A stretch of DNA of 64,000 nt from JAEZBP01 sp963832725 (GCA_963832725.1 CAWHVG010000007.1:62001-126000); one strand, 5' to 3'; positions 45,008 through 60,473 are shown, counted from the first letter of the stretch. Notes: generated by a model from the sequence alone, not told the origin. Numbers and translations: made by a program.

Positions 45008-45636
45008 CGCGCGATCCTCGGCTCCCCGCCGAAGGGGAAGATCACCACGCGCTGCACGCCCTCCGCCCCGCCGCTGAGGAGGCGGTCGATCGTGAAGCGC
45101 ACGCCGCCGCTGCGGCCGTCGGGGGACGTGGGCGCGAAGGTCCCGCCGCCCGTCGAGACGTACATCTCACCATCGGGCTGGAAGCAGACGTAGGCCTGGG
45201 CGGCGTTGGGCATCCGGAGCCGCACCTGATTGCTGCCGTAGTTGTAGGAGGCCCCCATATCGAGCACGTCGCGGCAGTTCGCATCGCCGCCCGCGCCGCA
45301 GGAGCCGGTGATGATCGAGCCCCAGTTGTTCGCGCTGCAGAGATTGGACATCCCCCTCCAGAGCTGCAGCCTCCCGTTGCTGGCCGGCGTCCCGCTGGAC
45401 GCGTCCGTGTAGACCAGCACGTGCGCACGGCCATAGGCCATCGCCTCGGCGCGTGCGCGTGCGCCGATTCGAACCACCGCGTGCGTCGCCTCGTTCGTGC
45501 GGCGCTCGGACACCGCCTCACCGATGGCGGGCGCGGCCAGCGCGGCCGAGATCCCGATGATGGCCACGACCACCATGGCCTCCATCAGAGTGAAGCCGGC
45601 GTTCCGCTGGTTCTGTAATCGCCTCGCATGCACCAC
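45004..45636 (-). CDS. FimT/GspH-like minor pilin
   Basis: A 210-residue prepilin with NAGFTLMEAMVVVAIIGISAALAAP, a clear cleavage site and pilin helix. SERRTNEATHAVVRIGARARAEAMAYGR follows, as in FimT/GspH (pseudopilin H) proteins. The end, GVRFTIDRLLSGGAEGVQRVVIFPFGGEPR, is the beta-sheet end of that family. GGGGAG precedes the GTG start at 45636. It is the first gene of the minor-pilin operon; the region to 45833 would hold the promoter. Confidence 0.82.
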   Translation of the reverse strand: MVHARRLQNQRNAGFTLMEAMVVVAIIGISAALAAPAIGEAVSERRTNEATHAVVRIGARARAEAMAYGRAHVLVYTDASSGTPASNGRLQLWRGMSNLCSANNWGSIITGSCGAGGDANCRDVLDMGASYNYGSNQVRLRMPNAAQAYVCFQPDGEMYVSTGGGTFAPTSPDGRSGGVRFTIDRLLSGGAEGVQRVVIFPFGGEPRIAR

Positions 45637-45833
45637 GGCGGGAAGCTCCCCTGCAAAGCCCGGGCCTGGGCCCGAGGCTAGCTAACACCCTGTCATTCCA
45701 CCGCTTTGGCGACGGAAAGGGAAGCGGGATCCTCTGCACACGATGCGGGGGTACGAAATCTTTTCGGAGCGTCGCAACCGGCCTCAGGGAGCTTGACAGC
45801 ACCCCTGCCGCCGCGTACACCCACGCACCCCAC

Positions 45834-45917
45834 GCGGAAGTGGCGGAACTGGCAGACGCGCAGGATTCAGGTTCCTGTGTCCGAAAGGACGTGGAGGTTC
45901 GAGTCCTCTCTTCCGCA
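45834..45917 (+). tRNA. tRNA-Leu (anticodon CAG)
   Basis: The 84-nt sequence folds as a class II tRNA. The acceptor stem gcggaag pairs with cttccgc and is followed by A. The D arm contains gg-cggaactggcag. The anticodon loop ttcaggt lies between cagga and tcctg, the variable arm is long (tgtccgaaaggacgt), and the T arm is gaggttcgagtcctc. The anticodon CAG reads CUG leucine codons. CCA is not encoded. Confidence 0.95.
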
Positions 45918-45949
45918 AAACGCCGGGATCCTTCGGGATTCCGGCGTTT
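45918..45949 (+). terminator. Strong intrinsic terminator after tRNA-Leu
   Basis: A 13-bp stem, aacgccgggatcc with ggattccggcgtt, and a ttcg tetraloop begin one base after the tRNA and are followed by tct. It is a stable terminator. Confidence 0.9.
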
Positions 45950-46098
45950 CTCGTTCCGTCCGCCAGGTCCGGCCTCGGGCCGAAGAGCTCGGTCCGGTCG
46001 ACGCGCCCAGAGGAGCACGTCCGGGACGCGAGGAGCTTCCGATCCTCGTCCGGGTCGAGGAACGTCAAGACTTGCCAGCGGGTGTACCATGGCGCGTC

Positions 46099-47175
46099 AT
46101 GAGAGGGGCTTCGGGATGGTGGCTCGCGCTCGGGCTCGTGCTCGTCTCCTGCGCGGCGGAGCAGCCGGGCGGCGGGACGGGCGCGGATGCGGGCGCGACG
46201 CTGGATGCGGCGCCGCCGTCGGTGGACGCGGCGCCGATTCGCCTCCCGGACACGGGGCCCCGGCGCTTGCCCGACGCGGCGGCTCGGCACGGTCTCGGTC
46301 CGCCTTACCCGATCGTGCTCGCGCACGGCTTCTTCGGCTTCCAAGATTTCGCCGGCGTCGACTTCATCACCTACTTCTACGGCGTGAAGGACGACCTCGC
46401 GGCGCGCGGCGAGACGCTGGTCTTCACGCCGGCCGTCGATCCCTTCAACAGCTCCGAGTACCGCGGCGAGCAGCTCCTCGCGCACGTGCAGGACATCCTC
46501 GACCAGACCGGCTACGAGAAGGTCAACCTCATCGGCCACTCGCAGGGCGGGCTCGACGCGCGCTACGTCGCGCACCAGCGGCCGGATCTGATCGCGTCGG
46601 TCACGACCTACGCCACGCCGAACCGCGGCTCGCCCGTGGCCGACGTGGTGCTCGGCCTGGTCTCGGACGGCCGCGCGCAGGCGCTGATCGATCAGATCGT
46701 GCGGGTCATCGGCGCGCCGCTCTGGGACGCGGCGGGCAACGAGACCAGCGTGTTCACGGCGCTCCGCCAGTTCTCGAGCGACGGGATCGCGCCCTTCAAC
46801 GACAGCTATCCGGACGCCGACTCGGTCACCTACTACTCGGTCGCCGGCCGCACGCAGGGCAGGGACGGCTATCCGGACTGCCAGGTGGGGGGCTCGCCCG
46901 AGTTCATCCGGCAGTACACCTACACGAACGATCCGGTCGACCCGCTGCTCTCGGTCCCCGCCGCCATCCTCGCCGGTTCGCAGAACAACATCCCGAACGA
47001 CGGGCTGGTCCGGGTCCGGGACGCGCGCTGGGGCCTGTTCCTGGGCTGCATCCCCGGCGACCACCTCGACGAGATCGGTCAGCTCCTCGGCGACAGCCCG
47101 GGGCTCGGGAACGACTTCGACTACAAGCAGTTCTTCGCCGACCTGGTCGCCTACCTGCGCGCGCAGGGGTTCTGA
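46099..47175 (+). CDS. Lipase-like alpha/beta-hydrolase lipoprotein
   Basis: A 358-residue lipoprotein: signal WWLALGLVLVSCAAEQ, then an Asp/Ala/Pro-rich linker and an alpha/beta hydrolase domain. The oxyanion start is PIVLAHGFFGFQDF (residue ~70). The nucleophile elbow LIGHSQGGLDARYV has Ser near 147. An Asp-containing loop follows at NIPNDGLVRV, and the catalytic His is in CIPGDHLDEIG. The sequence fits the family of Pseudomonas triacylglycerol lipases, which need disulfide and Ca2+-type loops. It is probably exported and attached to the outer membrane. No foldase (Lif) gene is adjacent. The ATG at 46099 is chosen because the signal peptide starts there. Confidence 0.88.
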   Translation: MRGASGWWLALGLVLVSCAAEQPGGGTGADAGATLDAAPPSVDAAPIRLPDTGPRRLPDAAARHGLGPPYPIVLAHGFFGFQDFAGVDFITYFYGVKDDLAARGETLVFTPAVDPFNSSEYRGEQLLAHVQDILDQTGYEKVNLIGHSQGGLDARYVAHQRPDLIASVTTYATPNRGSPVADVVLGLVSDGRAQALIDQIVRVIGAPLWDAAGNETSVFTALRQFSSDGIAPFNDSYPDADSVTYYSVAGRTQGRDGYPDCQVGGSPEFIRQYTYTNDPVDPLLSVPAAILAGSQNNIPNDGLVRVRDARWGLFLGCIPGDHLDEIGQLLGDSPGLGNDFDYKQFFADLVAYLRAQGF

Positions 47176-47220
47176 GCCTCCGCGCGAGCGAAGGGGCCGG
47201 CAACGCGGCGGAGTGGACCG

Positions 47221-48150
47221 TCAGCGCGACGCGACGCGTGTCGGGTGGTGCGCGAGGTGCTGGTCGAGGAACGCTAGGGTGGCGCGGGCCAGCGTGTCGT
47301 CCTCGTGGGGCGTGCGGGGGAACATGCCGAAGCCGTGACTGCGACCGGGCAGCTCGAGCGACACGACCGGGACGCCGGCTGCTTCGAGCGCGTCGCGCAT
47401 CCGCCGGGTCTGCTGCACCTCGACGATGCGGTCTTCGAGCCCGTGGATCAGCATGGTCGGCGGGTCGCGCGGGTCGACGTGGGTGATCGGTGAGGCGAGC
47501 GCGGCCAGCTCCGGATGGGCTCGCCGCGAGACCCCGAGCAGGTTGGTGATCGCGCCGTCCGCGCCCGGGCCCACGCGCTCCGGCAAGCGCAGATCGTAGG
47601 GGCCGTAGAAGCCGACCACCGCCTGCACCGCCGGCGAGCCGGTGCGGATCGAGCAGCTGCCGTCGTCCAGCTCCGCCACGTCCGACGCGGTGGCGAGCAG
47701 CGCCGCCAGGTGCGCGCCGGCCGAGAAGCCAACCGCCGCGAAGCGTCGCGGGTCGATGCCGAGCTCGCTGGCGTGGGCGCGCAGTGTGCGGACCGCGCAG
47801 CGCACGTCCGAGATCGGACCCGGGAAGGTCGTCCGTGGCGCGGCTGCGAGCCGGTAGTCGACGGTGGCGGCGGCGTAGCCCCGCTCGGCCAGCGCGCGCA
47901 TCGTCCCGTTCATGTCGGCGCGCCGCCCCCGCCTCCAGGCGCCGCCGTGAACCAGCACCACCAGCGGATGGGGGCCCGGGTCGTTCGGCACGACCACGTC
48001 GGCCCGCAAGAGGCGCGTGCTCCGGGCGAAGACGATGCGATGCGTCCGGTACGCCGGTCGCGCGCCGGAGCGGTGGCGCGACGGACCCGGGCCGAAGCCG
48101 AAGAGGAGGACGGCCAGCGAAGCGATGAGGAGCCGAGTCGACGCGCGCAT
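47221..48150 (-). CDS. Alpha/beta-hydrolase esterase (BD-FAE-like)
   Basis: A 309-residue protein with a hydrophobic N-terminal segment (LLIASLAVLLFGFGPGP) that may be a signal anchor. The esterase domain has VLVHGGAWRRGRRAD (oxyanion hole), GYAAATVDYRLA, VGFSAGAHLAALLA (Ser elbow), HGLEDRIVEV (Asp) and RSHGFGM (His), all in the order of the hormone-sensitive-lipase or feruloyl-esterase-like group. CCGGGAGGAC sits just before the ATG. The gene converges with the lipase gene at 47175; 45 bp separate the stops. Confidence 0.88.
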   Translation of the reverse strand: MRASTRLLIASLAVLLFGFGPGPSRHRSGARPAYRTHRIVFARSTRLLRADVVVPNDPGPHPLVVLVHGGAWRRGRRADMNGTMRALAERGYAAATVDYRLAAAPRTTFPGPISDVRCAVRTLRAHASELGIDPRRFAAVGFSAGAHLAALLATASDVAELDDGSCSIRTGSPAVQAVVGFYGPYDLRLPERVGPGADGAITNLLGVSRRAHPELAALASPITHVDPRDPPTMLIHGLEDRIVEVQQTRRMRDALEAAGVPVVSLELPGRSHGFGMFPRTPHEDDTLARATLAFLDQHLAHHPTRVASR

Positions 48151-48307
48151 GTCCTCCCGGAGGTGACTGCAAACGGCGAACCGATTGTCTCCGTGAACCA
48201 CTCCGGGTCGAGAAAAGAGCGAATCCGACCGAGGCACGCAGCCCTTGCACACCCGAGGTGCGCGACGACTGCACGCGCGGCGCGCGCATGCGCCGGTGGG
48301 CGTGACG

Positions 48308-49045
48308 TCAGCGGAGCTCGTCGGCCTCGACGACGCGACCTTCGGCGCTCGGATCCAACGCGAGCCGGACGAGCGCACGCGCCAGGTCCTCGCCGCGGAT
48401 GGAGCGGTAGCGATCCCGGAGGCGCTTCGCGCCGAGCGCACCGGCGAACGCCAGCATTCCGTCCACGGCCGAGGCGCCGACCGATTCGCCGGGGCGGGAT
48501 TCGTCGCGATCGCCGAGGATGAACGAGGGACGGACGATGGTGTAGGGCAGCGAGCCTTCGCGCAGCTCGCGCTCGATGCGCGCGCGCGCCGCCAGGTAGG
48601 CGTTGCTCGTTCCTTCCTTCACGCCCATCGAGCTCAGGTAGATGAAGCGGGGCCGGTGACCGCTCGCTTCCGCGGCACGCCGCAGCATCGCCGTGAGCCC
48701 GTAGTCGACCGCTTCGTAGGACTCGGCCGCCGGATCCTCGCCGGCCGCTGCGGCGCTGCGGGCGCGCTTCTTCGTCGTGCCCAGGAGCGCGAACACCATC
48801 GTGGGCGCGCGCTCGCGAAGGGTCGCCGCCAGCGCGGCCTCGTCCCACGGTGTGCTGTCCACCTCGGCGCCGAGCGCAGAGAAGCGCTCCGTCCACGACG
48901 CGAGCGCGCTGGAGTCGGGGCGGACGTGCGCGAAGGTGGAGATCCCCTCCTCGCGCAGCGCCGCGACCACCGCGCGCCCCGTCAACCCCGTCGCTCCCGC
49001 GACGAACCCCCGCTCGACGAACCCACGTGCAGCCGTTTCGATCAT
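48308..49045 (-). CDS. NAD(P)-binding Rossmann protein (SDR-type)
   Basis: A 245-residue short-chain dehydrogenase-type protein of the atypical NmrA/NAD(P)H-binding group. GFVAGATGLTGRAVVAAL is the nucleotide site. FALLGTTKKRARSAA and FIYLSSMGVKEGTSNAYLAARARIER follow, then YTIVRPSFILGDRDESRPGE. The Tyr-Lys pair of classical SDRs is replaced by YLAAR, so it may be a regulator or an atypical reductase rather than an oxidoreductase. The role is unknown. Upstream (49046-49340) lies the glyoxylate operon control region, reading the other way. Confidence 0.75.
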   Translation of the reverse strand: MIETAARGFVERGFVAGATGLTGRAVVAALREEGISTFAHVRPDSSALASWTERFSALGAEVDSTPWDEAALAATLRERAPTMVFALLGTTKKRARSAAAAGEDPAAESYEAVDYGLTAMLRRAAEASGHRPRFIYLSSMGVKEGTSNAYLAARARIERELREGSLPYTIVRPSFILGDRDESRPGESVGASAVDGMLAFAGALGAKRLRDRYRSIRGEDLARALVRLALDPSAEGRVVEADELR

Positions 49046-49225
49046 GACCCGCGAGGCTAGCACCCAGAACGAGGTGGCATGTTCGGTTTACAGGTTTACT
49101 AAAGAGGGTCGCGACGCACCGCGTCATTCGGAGATCGTTGACCTTTCCGACTTTACCGGCTTGCGTCGCCGAGTCCCTGTAGACATTGATCGCACGGTGC
49201 ATACGTGGGGCGCCGCGCGGGCGTG

Positions 49226-49272
49226 TTTACCGCTCAACAGGGTTAACGGCTTGACAGCTGTTATGCGGTAAA
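49226..49272. promoter_or_regulatory. Nested inverted repeat over a promoter-like site upstream of aceB
   Basis: Outer arms tttaccgc (49226) and gcggtaaa (49265) enclose aacag and ctgtt at equal distances, giving a 47-bp dyad. A ttgaca -35-like hexamer lies inside. A -10 is not clear (taaagc at the right edge). Two more gtttac motifs occur further upstream. This fits a repressor or activator site that controls aceB-aceA. Confidence 0.55.
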
Positions 49273-49340
49273 GCAAAGTCCACCTGCCCACGCTGGCGCT
49301 CGAAGGGTCCCGCGGGGCCCGACCGATGGAGGAAGGACAC

Positions 49341-50951
<1,611 letters not shown>

Positions 50952-50981
50952 GCGCCCCGAAACCGCACTTGATTTGAACCC

Positions 50982-51033
50982 GCGGCGGCGACGCGCCCCA
51001 TGGCGCGAGGTGCATCGGTGCATCCGCCGCCGC
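50982..51033 (+). promoter_or_regulatory. Structured RNA leader between aceB and aceA
   Basis: A 9-bp outer stem (gcggcggcg at 50982 with cgccgccgc at 51025) encloses a 6-bp hairpin (cgcgcc-ccat-ggcgcg, 50992-51007) and a small tgca-tcgg-tgca hairpin (51011-51022). It ends five bases before the aceA ATG. It could control aceA translation or stabilise the mRNA. Confidence 0.55.
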
Positions 51034-51037
51034 AGAA

Positions 51038-52321
<1,284 letters not shown>

Positions 52322-52340
52322 ACGAGCGCTTTTTCGCCCC

Positions 52341-52377
52341 CGAAAGCCCCGGCGCACGCCTCGCGCCGGGGCTTTCG
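52341..52377 (+). terminator. Terminator-like hairpin after aceA
   Basis: A perfect 15-bp stem, cgaaagccccggcgc with gcgccggggctttcg, and a 7-nt loop lie 19 bp after the stop. The U tract is poor, but the stem is very stable. Confidence 0.8.
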
Positions 52378-52471
52378 GCATCTGGGGCCGAACGCACCAG
52401 CCTCGTCCCATGACTCCGTTCTCACTGTAGTGCTTCCAGTTGCAGCGGAGTCGCGCTATGGATAAAGGGCC

Positions 52472-56239
<3,768 letters not shown>

Positions 56240-56475
56240 GCTCCGTCCGCGCGGCGTCGCCGTGCTCACGTCGCGACTCCTCGCCGCGCCTTGCCCGTCT
56301 GGGATCGCCTGGCGGGGTTCGGTCGGCGCGGAATACGCGCACCGTTTGCTGTCTGGACCAACGCGCGCGTTCAGCTCCCGTTAGGTTCCGGGGCATAGCG
56401 TGTGGCGCCTGTCCGTGAGCGTGCCGGGTCTACCCTCCGTGCACTCTCGATTTTCTTTCTTGGCTAGGAGGAGCC

Positions 56476-58515
56476 GTGGACGAGCGACGTCACGTTCGCT
56501 TCGCCGTCGTGCCAGGTCACTGGCTCTCCCGGACGGGTCCGCTTCTCACGGTCCTGGTGGTCGGCGCCATCGAGATCCTCATCGAGGATCGGCTGCCCGT
56601 CCCCAACCTCGCGACGCTCCTGATCGCGCCGATCGTCTATTCGGTCTGGGTGGGTGGCACGCGCTGGGGCTTTTTGAGCACGGCCATCGCGCTGCCCTAC
56701 TACGCCTATCATGTCTCGCCGAAGGCCACGCCTTTCCAGGGCTACACGGCGCGGGACGTCGAGAACCTGGTGACGATGTGCCTCTTGGTGCCTTTCGTCG
56801 TCCTCACCCTCGGCGTGTTGAAGCAGCGCGTGCACGAGCTGCTCGTCCGTGAGCGCATGCTGCGCGCCGAGGCCGAGGTGCGCCTGAGGCAGCAAGCGGC
56901 CGTGGCGCGCCTCGGCACCCTGGCCCTCGCCGCAGTCGACCTGGATTCGCTGATCGACGCCGTCGTCGCGGCCGTCTGCGCGGGGCTCGATGTGACCCAC
57001 GCCAAGGTGCTCGAGCTGGTGTCGGACGACGAGCTCCTGCTGCGCGCCGGCGTGGGCTGGAACGAAGGAACGGTCGGGTCCACGCGCCTGAGCGCGCGAG
57101 ACGGCTCCCAGGCGGGCTACACGCTCACGGTGAACGAGCCGGTCGTCGTCTCGGACATCAGCAAGGAGAAGCGCTTCTCGGGGGCCGGGTTCCTCGCGGA
57201 GCACGATGTCGTGAGCGGGATCAGCGTCGTGGTCGCCGGCCGCGAGCGACCCTTCGGGGTGATCGGTGCCCACTCTCTGCAGCAGCGCGGGTTCACGGCG
57301 GACGACGCCAACTTTCTCGCCGCGGTGGCGAACATCCTCGCCGAGGTGATCGAGCGCCGGCGCGTGGAGGAGGAGCTCTCCGAGAGTGAGGCGAAGTTCC
57401 GGCAGATGGCCGAGAACCTCGACGCCGTCCTCTTTCTCGCCGACCTCGATGCGAAGCGTGTCCTCTACATCAGCCCGGCCTATCAAACGCTCTTGGGACG
57501 CTCGCCGGTGAGCCTCTACGAGCGTCCGACCGCGTGGCGCGAGGTGATCCACGAGGACGATCGCGCGCGCGCCGATGCGGCCGTGGGCGGTCTCGTCGCG
57601 GATGGCGCCTGCGACGAGCAGCTGCGGATCGTCCGTGCCGACGGTGAGACGCGGTGGGTACGGCTCCATGTCTTCCCGGTGCCGGTCAGCCGCCCCGGGG
57701 TCCACCGCGTGGTCGGCGTCGTCGAGGACATCACCGACCAGCGGCGCGCCGAGGAGAACGCACGCCATCTGGTGGCGGAGCAGGCCGCGCGGGCCGCGGC
57801 CGAGGCGGGCATTCGCGCTCGCGACGACATCCTCGCGTTCGTCTCCCACGACCTGCGGAACCCTCTCAACACGGTGGCGCTGGGCGCGGAGCTCCTCCAC
57901 GAGGCGGTCGACCAGCCGGAGCTCGCGCAGGGCATCGACGCCATCCGCTGGGCCACGCGCCGCATGAACCGTCTCATCGAGGACCTGCTGGCGGCGGCGA
58001 AGGTGCAGGCCGGCCGCTTCTCGATCGTTCCGAGCGTCGCCGACGCGGCCGTCATCCTCGAGCACGTGGTGGAAGGGCTGCGTACCGAGGCGCACCGGCG
58101 ACAGATCGAGTTGGACGCGGAGGTGCAGGAGCCCTTGCCCGCCGTCTTCGCCGACGCGGATCGCGCGGTGCAGGCGCTCTCCAACCTCGCCGGCAACGCC
58201 ATCAAGTTCACGCCGCCGGGGGGCCGAGTCGTCGTGTCGGCGGGTCGGCGCGGCGACGCCATCGTCTTCTCGGTGCGCGACGAGGGTCCCGGCATCCCCG
58301 AAGAAGATCGAGCGAGCCTCTTCGATCCCTTCTGGCAGGGCGGCGCGTCGGATCCGCGCGGCGCAGGGCTGGGCCTGGCCATCGCGAAGAGCATCGTCGA
58401 CGCCCACGGCGGGACGATCTGGGTCGAGAGCGAGCCGGGGCAGGGGAGCACCTTCTCGTTCACGCTCCCCTGCGCCAAAGACGACGTGGCCGTCGCTCAG
58501 TCGTCGAGCAGGTAG
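56476..58515 (+). CDS. Membrane sensor histidine kinase (GAF-PAS)
   Basis: A 679-residue protein. Several membrane helices occupy residues ~18-115 (LLTVLVVGAIEILIED; LATLLIAPIVYSVWVG), of the DUF4118-like kind. A GAF domain follows (~140-295: ALAAVDLDSLIDAVVAAV; ISVVVAGRERPFGVIGAHS), then a PAS/PAC domain (~305-425: DAVLFLADLDAKRVLYISPAY). HisKA has FVSHDLRNPLNT with His458, and the ATPase has NLAGNAIKFTPPGG, DEGPGIPEEDR and GAGLGLAIAKSIV. TAGGAGGAGCC precedes the GTG. No response regulator is adjacent. Its last 19 bases overlap the end of the convergent gene. Confidence 0.92.
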   Translation: MDERRHVRFAVVPGHWLSRTGPLLTVLVVGAIEILIEDRLPVPNLATLLIAPIVYSVWVGGTRWGFLSTAIALPYYAYHVSPKATPFQGYTARDVENLVTMCLLVPFVVLTLGVLKQRVHELLVRERMLRAEAEVRLRQQAAVARLGTLALAAVDLDSLIDAVVAAVCAGLDVTHAKVLELVSDDELLLRAGVGWNEGTVGSTRLSARDGSQAGYTLTVNEPVVVSDISKEKRFSGAGFLAEHDVVSGISVVVAGRERPFGVIGAHSLQQRGFTADDANFLAAVANILAEVIERRRVEEELSESEAKFRQMAENLDAVLFLADLDAKRVLYISPAYQTLLGRSPVSLYERPTAWREVIHEDDRARADAAVGGLVADGACDEQLRIVRADGETRWVRLHVFPVPVSRPGVHRVVGVVEDITDQRRAEENARHLVAEQAARAAAEAGIRARDDILAFVSHDLRNPLNTVALGAELLHEAVDQPELAQGIDAIRWATRRMNRLIEDLLAAAKVQAGRFSIVPSVADAAVILEHVVEGLRTEAHRRQIELDAEVQEPLPAVFADADRAVQALSNLAGNAIKFTPPGGRVVVSAGRRGDAIVFSVRDEGPGIPEEDRASLFDPFWQGGASDPRGAGLGLAIAKSIVDAHGGTIWVESEPGQGSTFSFTLPCAKDDVAVAQSSSR

Positions 58516-59495
58516 CCGAAGATCAGGGGCGCGACGATCGTGGCGTCCGACTGGATCATGAACTTCGGCGTGTCGACGTCGAGCTTGCCCCAGGTGATCT
58601 TCTCGTTCGGGACGGCGCCGGAGTAGCCGCCGTAGCTGGTCACGGCGTCGGAGATCTGCGCGAAGTAGCCCCAGAACGGGATCTTCTCCATCTGCAGGTC
58701 CTGGATCATGGTCGGCACCGCGCAGATGGCGAAGTCGCCCGCGATGCCGCCGCCCACCTGGAAGAAGCCGACGCTGGGGTGGTCGGCCGGAGACTGGTCC
58801 TCGCCGCGGTAGCCGCTGTTCTCGAGGTACCAGCGCATCAGGTGCTCCATCTGCTCGGTGCCGCTCTTCACGCACTGGTGGTGCGGGAGCGCCTTCCGGT
58901 AGACGGCCGCGGCGAACATGTTGCCGGTCGTCGAGTCCTCCCAGCCCGGCGCGTAGACGGGGATGCCGTGGTCCATCGCGGCGAACATCCAGCTGTCTTC
59001 CTTCGGAATCTGGAAGTGCTGCTCCAGCGTGGGATCGCGCAGGATGTCGAAGAGGTACTCGCTCTCGAGCTTGCGCTCGCCCGCCTCGCAGGCCTGGTTC
59101 CAGCGGTCGATGAGCCGCTTCTCGAGGTGCCGCATCACCGTCTCGGGGATGCAGGTGTCGGTCACGCGGTTGAAGCCGCGGTCGTAGAGATCCTTCTCGT
59201 CCTCGGCGCGGAGCGCGCGCCAGTCGGCGATGATCTCGTAGTCCTTGGCGGCGAGGAGGTTGAAGATGTCCTCCTCGAGGTTGGCGCCGGTGCAGCAGAT
59301 GGCGTGCACCTTGCCGGCTCGGATCAGGCCGGAGAGGATCCGCCCGATGCGCGCGGTGCTCATGGCGCCGGCGAGGGTGATCATCATCTTCCCGCCTGCG
59401 GCCAGGTGCGCTTCGTACGCGCGCGCCGCCGCGACCACCTCGCGGCTGTTGAAGTGCAGGTAGTGCCTGTCCATGAACTCGCGCACGGCGCCCAT
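58497..59495 (-). CDS. Deoxyhypusine-synthase-like protein
   Basis: A 332-residue protein of the deoxyhypusine synthase family. It keeps the NAD-binding and catalytic features: MMITLAGAMSTARIGRIL, CCTGANLEEDIFNL, PVYAPGWEDSTTGNMFAAAV, VGFFQVGGGIAGDFAI and the catalytic-lysine motif EKITWGKLDVD. Bacteria lack the eIF5A hypusine substrate, and some bacterial members act on polyamines, as in homospermidine synthesis; with speA at 16746 a polyamine role is likely. Its stop lies inside the end of the histidine kinase gene. The assignment to the family is firm; the reaction is inferred. Confidence 0.88.
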   Translation of the reverse strand: MGAVREFMDRHYLHFNSREVVAAARAYEAHLAAGGKMMITLAGAMSTARIGRILSGLIRAGKVHAICCTGANLEEDIFNLLAAKDYEIIADWRALRAEDEKDLYDRGFNRVTDTCIPETVMRHLEKRLIDRWNQACEAGERKLESEYLFDILRDPTLEQHFQIPKEDSWMFAAMDHGIPVYAPGWEDSTTGNMFAAAVYRKALPHHQCVKSGTEQMEHLMRWYLENSGYRGEDQSPADHPSVGFFQVGGGIAGDFAICAVPTMIQDLQMEKIPFWGYFAQISDAVTSYGGYSGAVPNEKITWGKLDVDTPKFMIQSDATIVAPLIFGYLLDD

Positions 59496-59638
59496 TGCTC
59501 GCCTCCGTTTCGGGGCGCGCACAATAGCAGGGAACGCGGCCGCCGCATCCGCGGGCGACGCGGCGAGGGCACGCGACGGGCGGGGACTCCGCGGACGGCC
59601 CGTGTCGGCCGAGCGATGGGAGCTTTTCCGGCGAACCC

Positions 59639-60199
59639 TCAGCGCCGGATGTTCATGAGCCGCGCGAGCCGGTCCGCGAGCTCGGAGTGGGGATGGGCGC
59701 GCAGGAAGTCGTAGTAGCGCCGCTCGGCCTCGTCGGTCCTGCCGACGGCCACCAAGGCTTCGAGCGCGAAAGCCTCGCGCTCCTCGCTCAGCACGCCGTT
59801 CGGGAAGGCGCGGCGATGCTCTTCTACGACGCCGAGCGCCTCGGCCGGATGCTCGTCCGCCAGCAGCTCGCGGGCGCGGCTCAGGAAGCGCATCTCGGCG
59901 CCGAGCTGTTGCATCCGCGGGTCGCCGGAGCTCGGACGTCGCGCGGGAGGCGGCTCGGCGGCGAGGTCCGGCACCTCGGGCAGGTCGGGCACGGGGCCCT
60001 CTGTCGCGGGGTCCGGCTCGGCGGCGGGGGCCTGGGGCGCCGGCGTCGGGTTCGCGCGGCGCTCGACGAGCGTCGGCGGCTGCGGTTGGTGCACGGCCGG
60101 CCGGTCGAGCAACGCGTACCCGCCGCCGAGCACGGCGAAGAGAGCTGCACCGCCGTAGAGGATCACGTCGACGCGCCGTCGCTTTTCCCGATTGGCCAC
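59639..60199 (-). CDS. Membrane-anchored TPR-like protein
   Basis: A 186-residue protein. It has a short basic start, one membrane helix (VILYGGAALFAVLGGGYALL), a Pro/Ala/Glu-rich linker (residues ~35-90), and a C-terminal TPR-like helical part (FLSRARELLADEHPAEALGVVEEHRRAFP; FALEALVAVGRTDEAERRYYDFLRAHP, each split by a turn). Such proteins often sit beside sigma/anti-sigma or FecR-type systems in myxobacteria, but none is adjacent here. It is probably an envelope scaffold; the function is unknown. Confidence 0.65.
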   Translation of the reverse strand: MANREKRRRVDVILYGGAALFAVLGGGYALLDRPAVHQPQPPTLVERRANPTPAPQAPAAEPDPATEGPVPDLPEVPDLAAEPPPARRPSSGDPRMQQLGAEMRFLSRARELLADEHPAEALGVVEEHRRAFPNGVLSEEREAFALEALVAVGRTDEAERRYYDFLRAHPHSELADRLARLMNIRR

Positions 60200-60473
60200 G
60201 GGCTCGGTGTAACCGGGAGCGCGAGGTCGCGTCCACTCTCGCCAGCGCGCTATCGCGCGGTGCGAGGCGCAGGCCGAAATGCCGCGCTCCGGATTCGTGA
60301 CGGGCAGGACGACGTACGCGGCGTCCAGCTCGGGCGGGCGTGCCGCACGCTTCCGTTCGCGACTCCCTTCGAGCCGTCCGGTGCGGCCGGTCGCGAACTG
60401 CCCGGATGGCGGGCGCCGCGGCTACGGCTGCGAGTCGCATCCTACTCGTAGTCTCAGCACCGACTTCTGCGTT

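Noticed and set aside
52412..52452. Operator upstream of the kinase-ATPase gene
   Set aside because: The 7-bp inverted arms gactccg and cggagtc and a nearby cactgtagtg are short and not concentric, so chance is likely in this GC-rich DNA.
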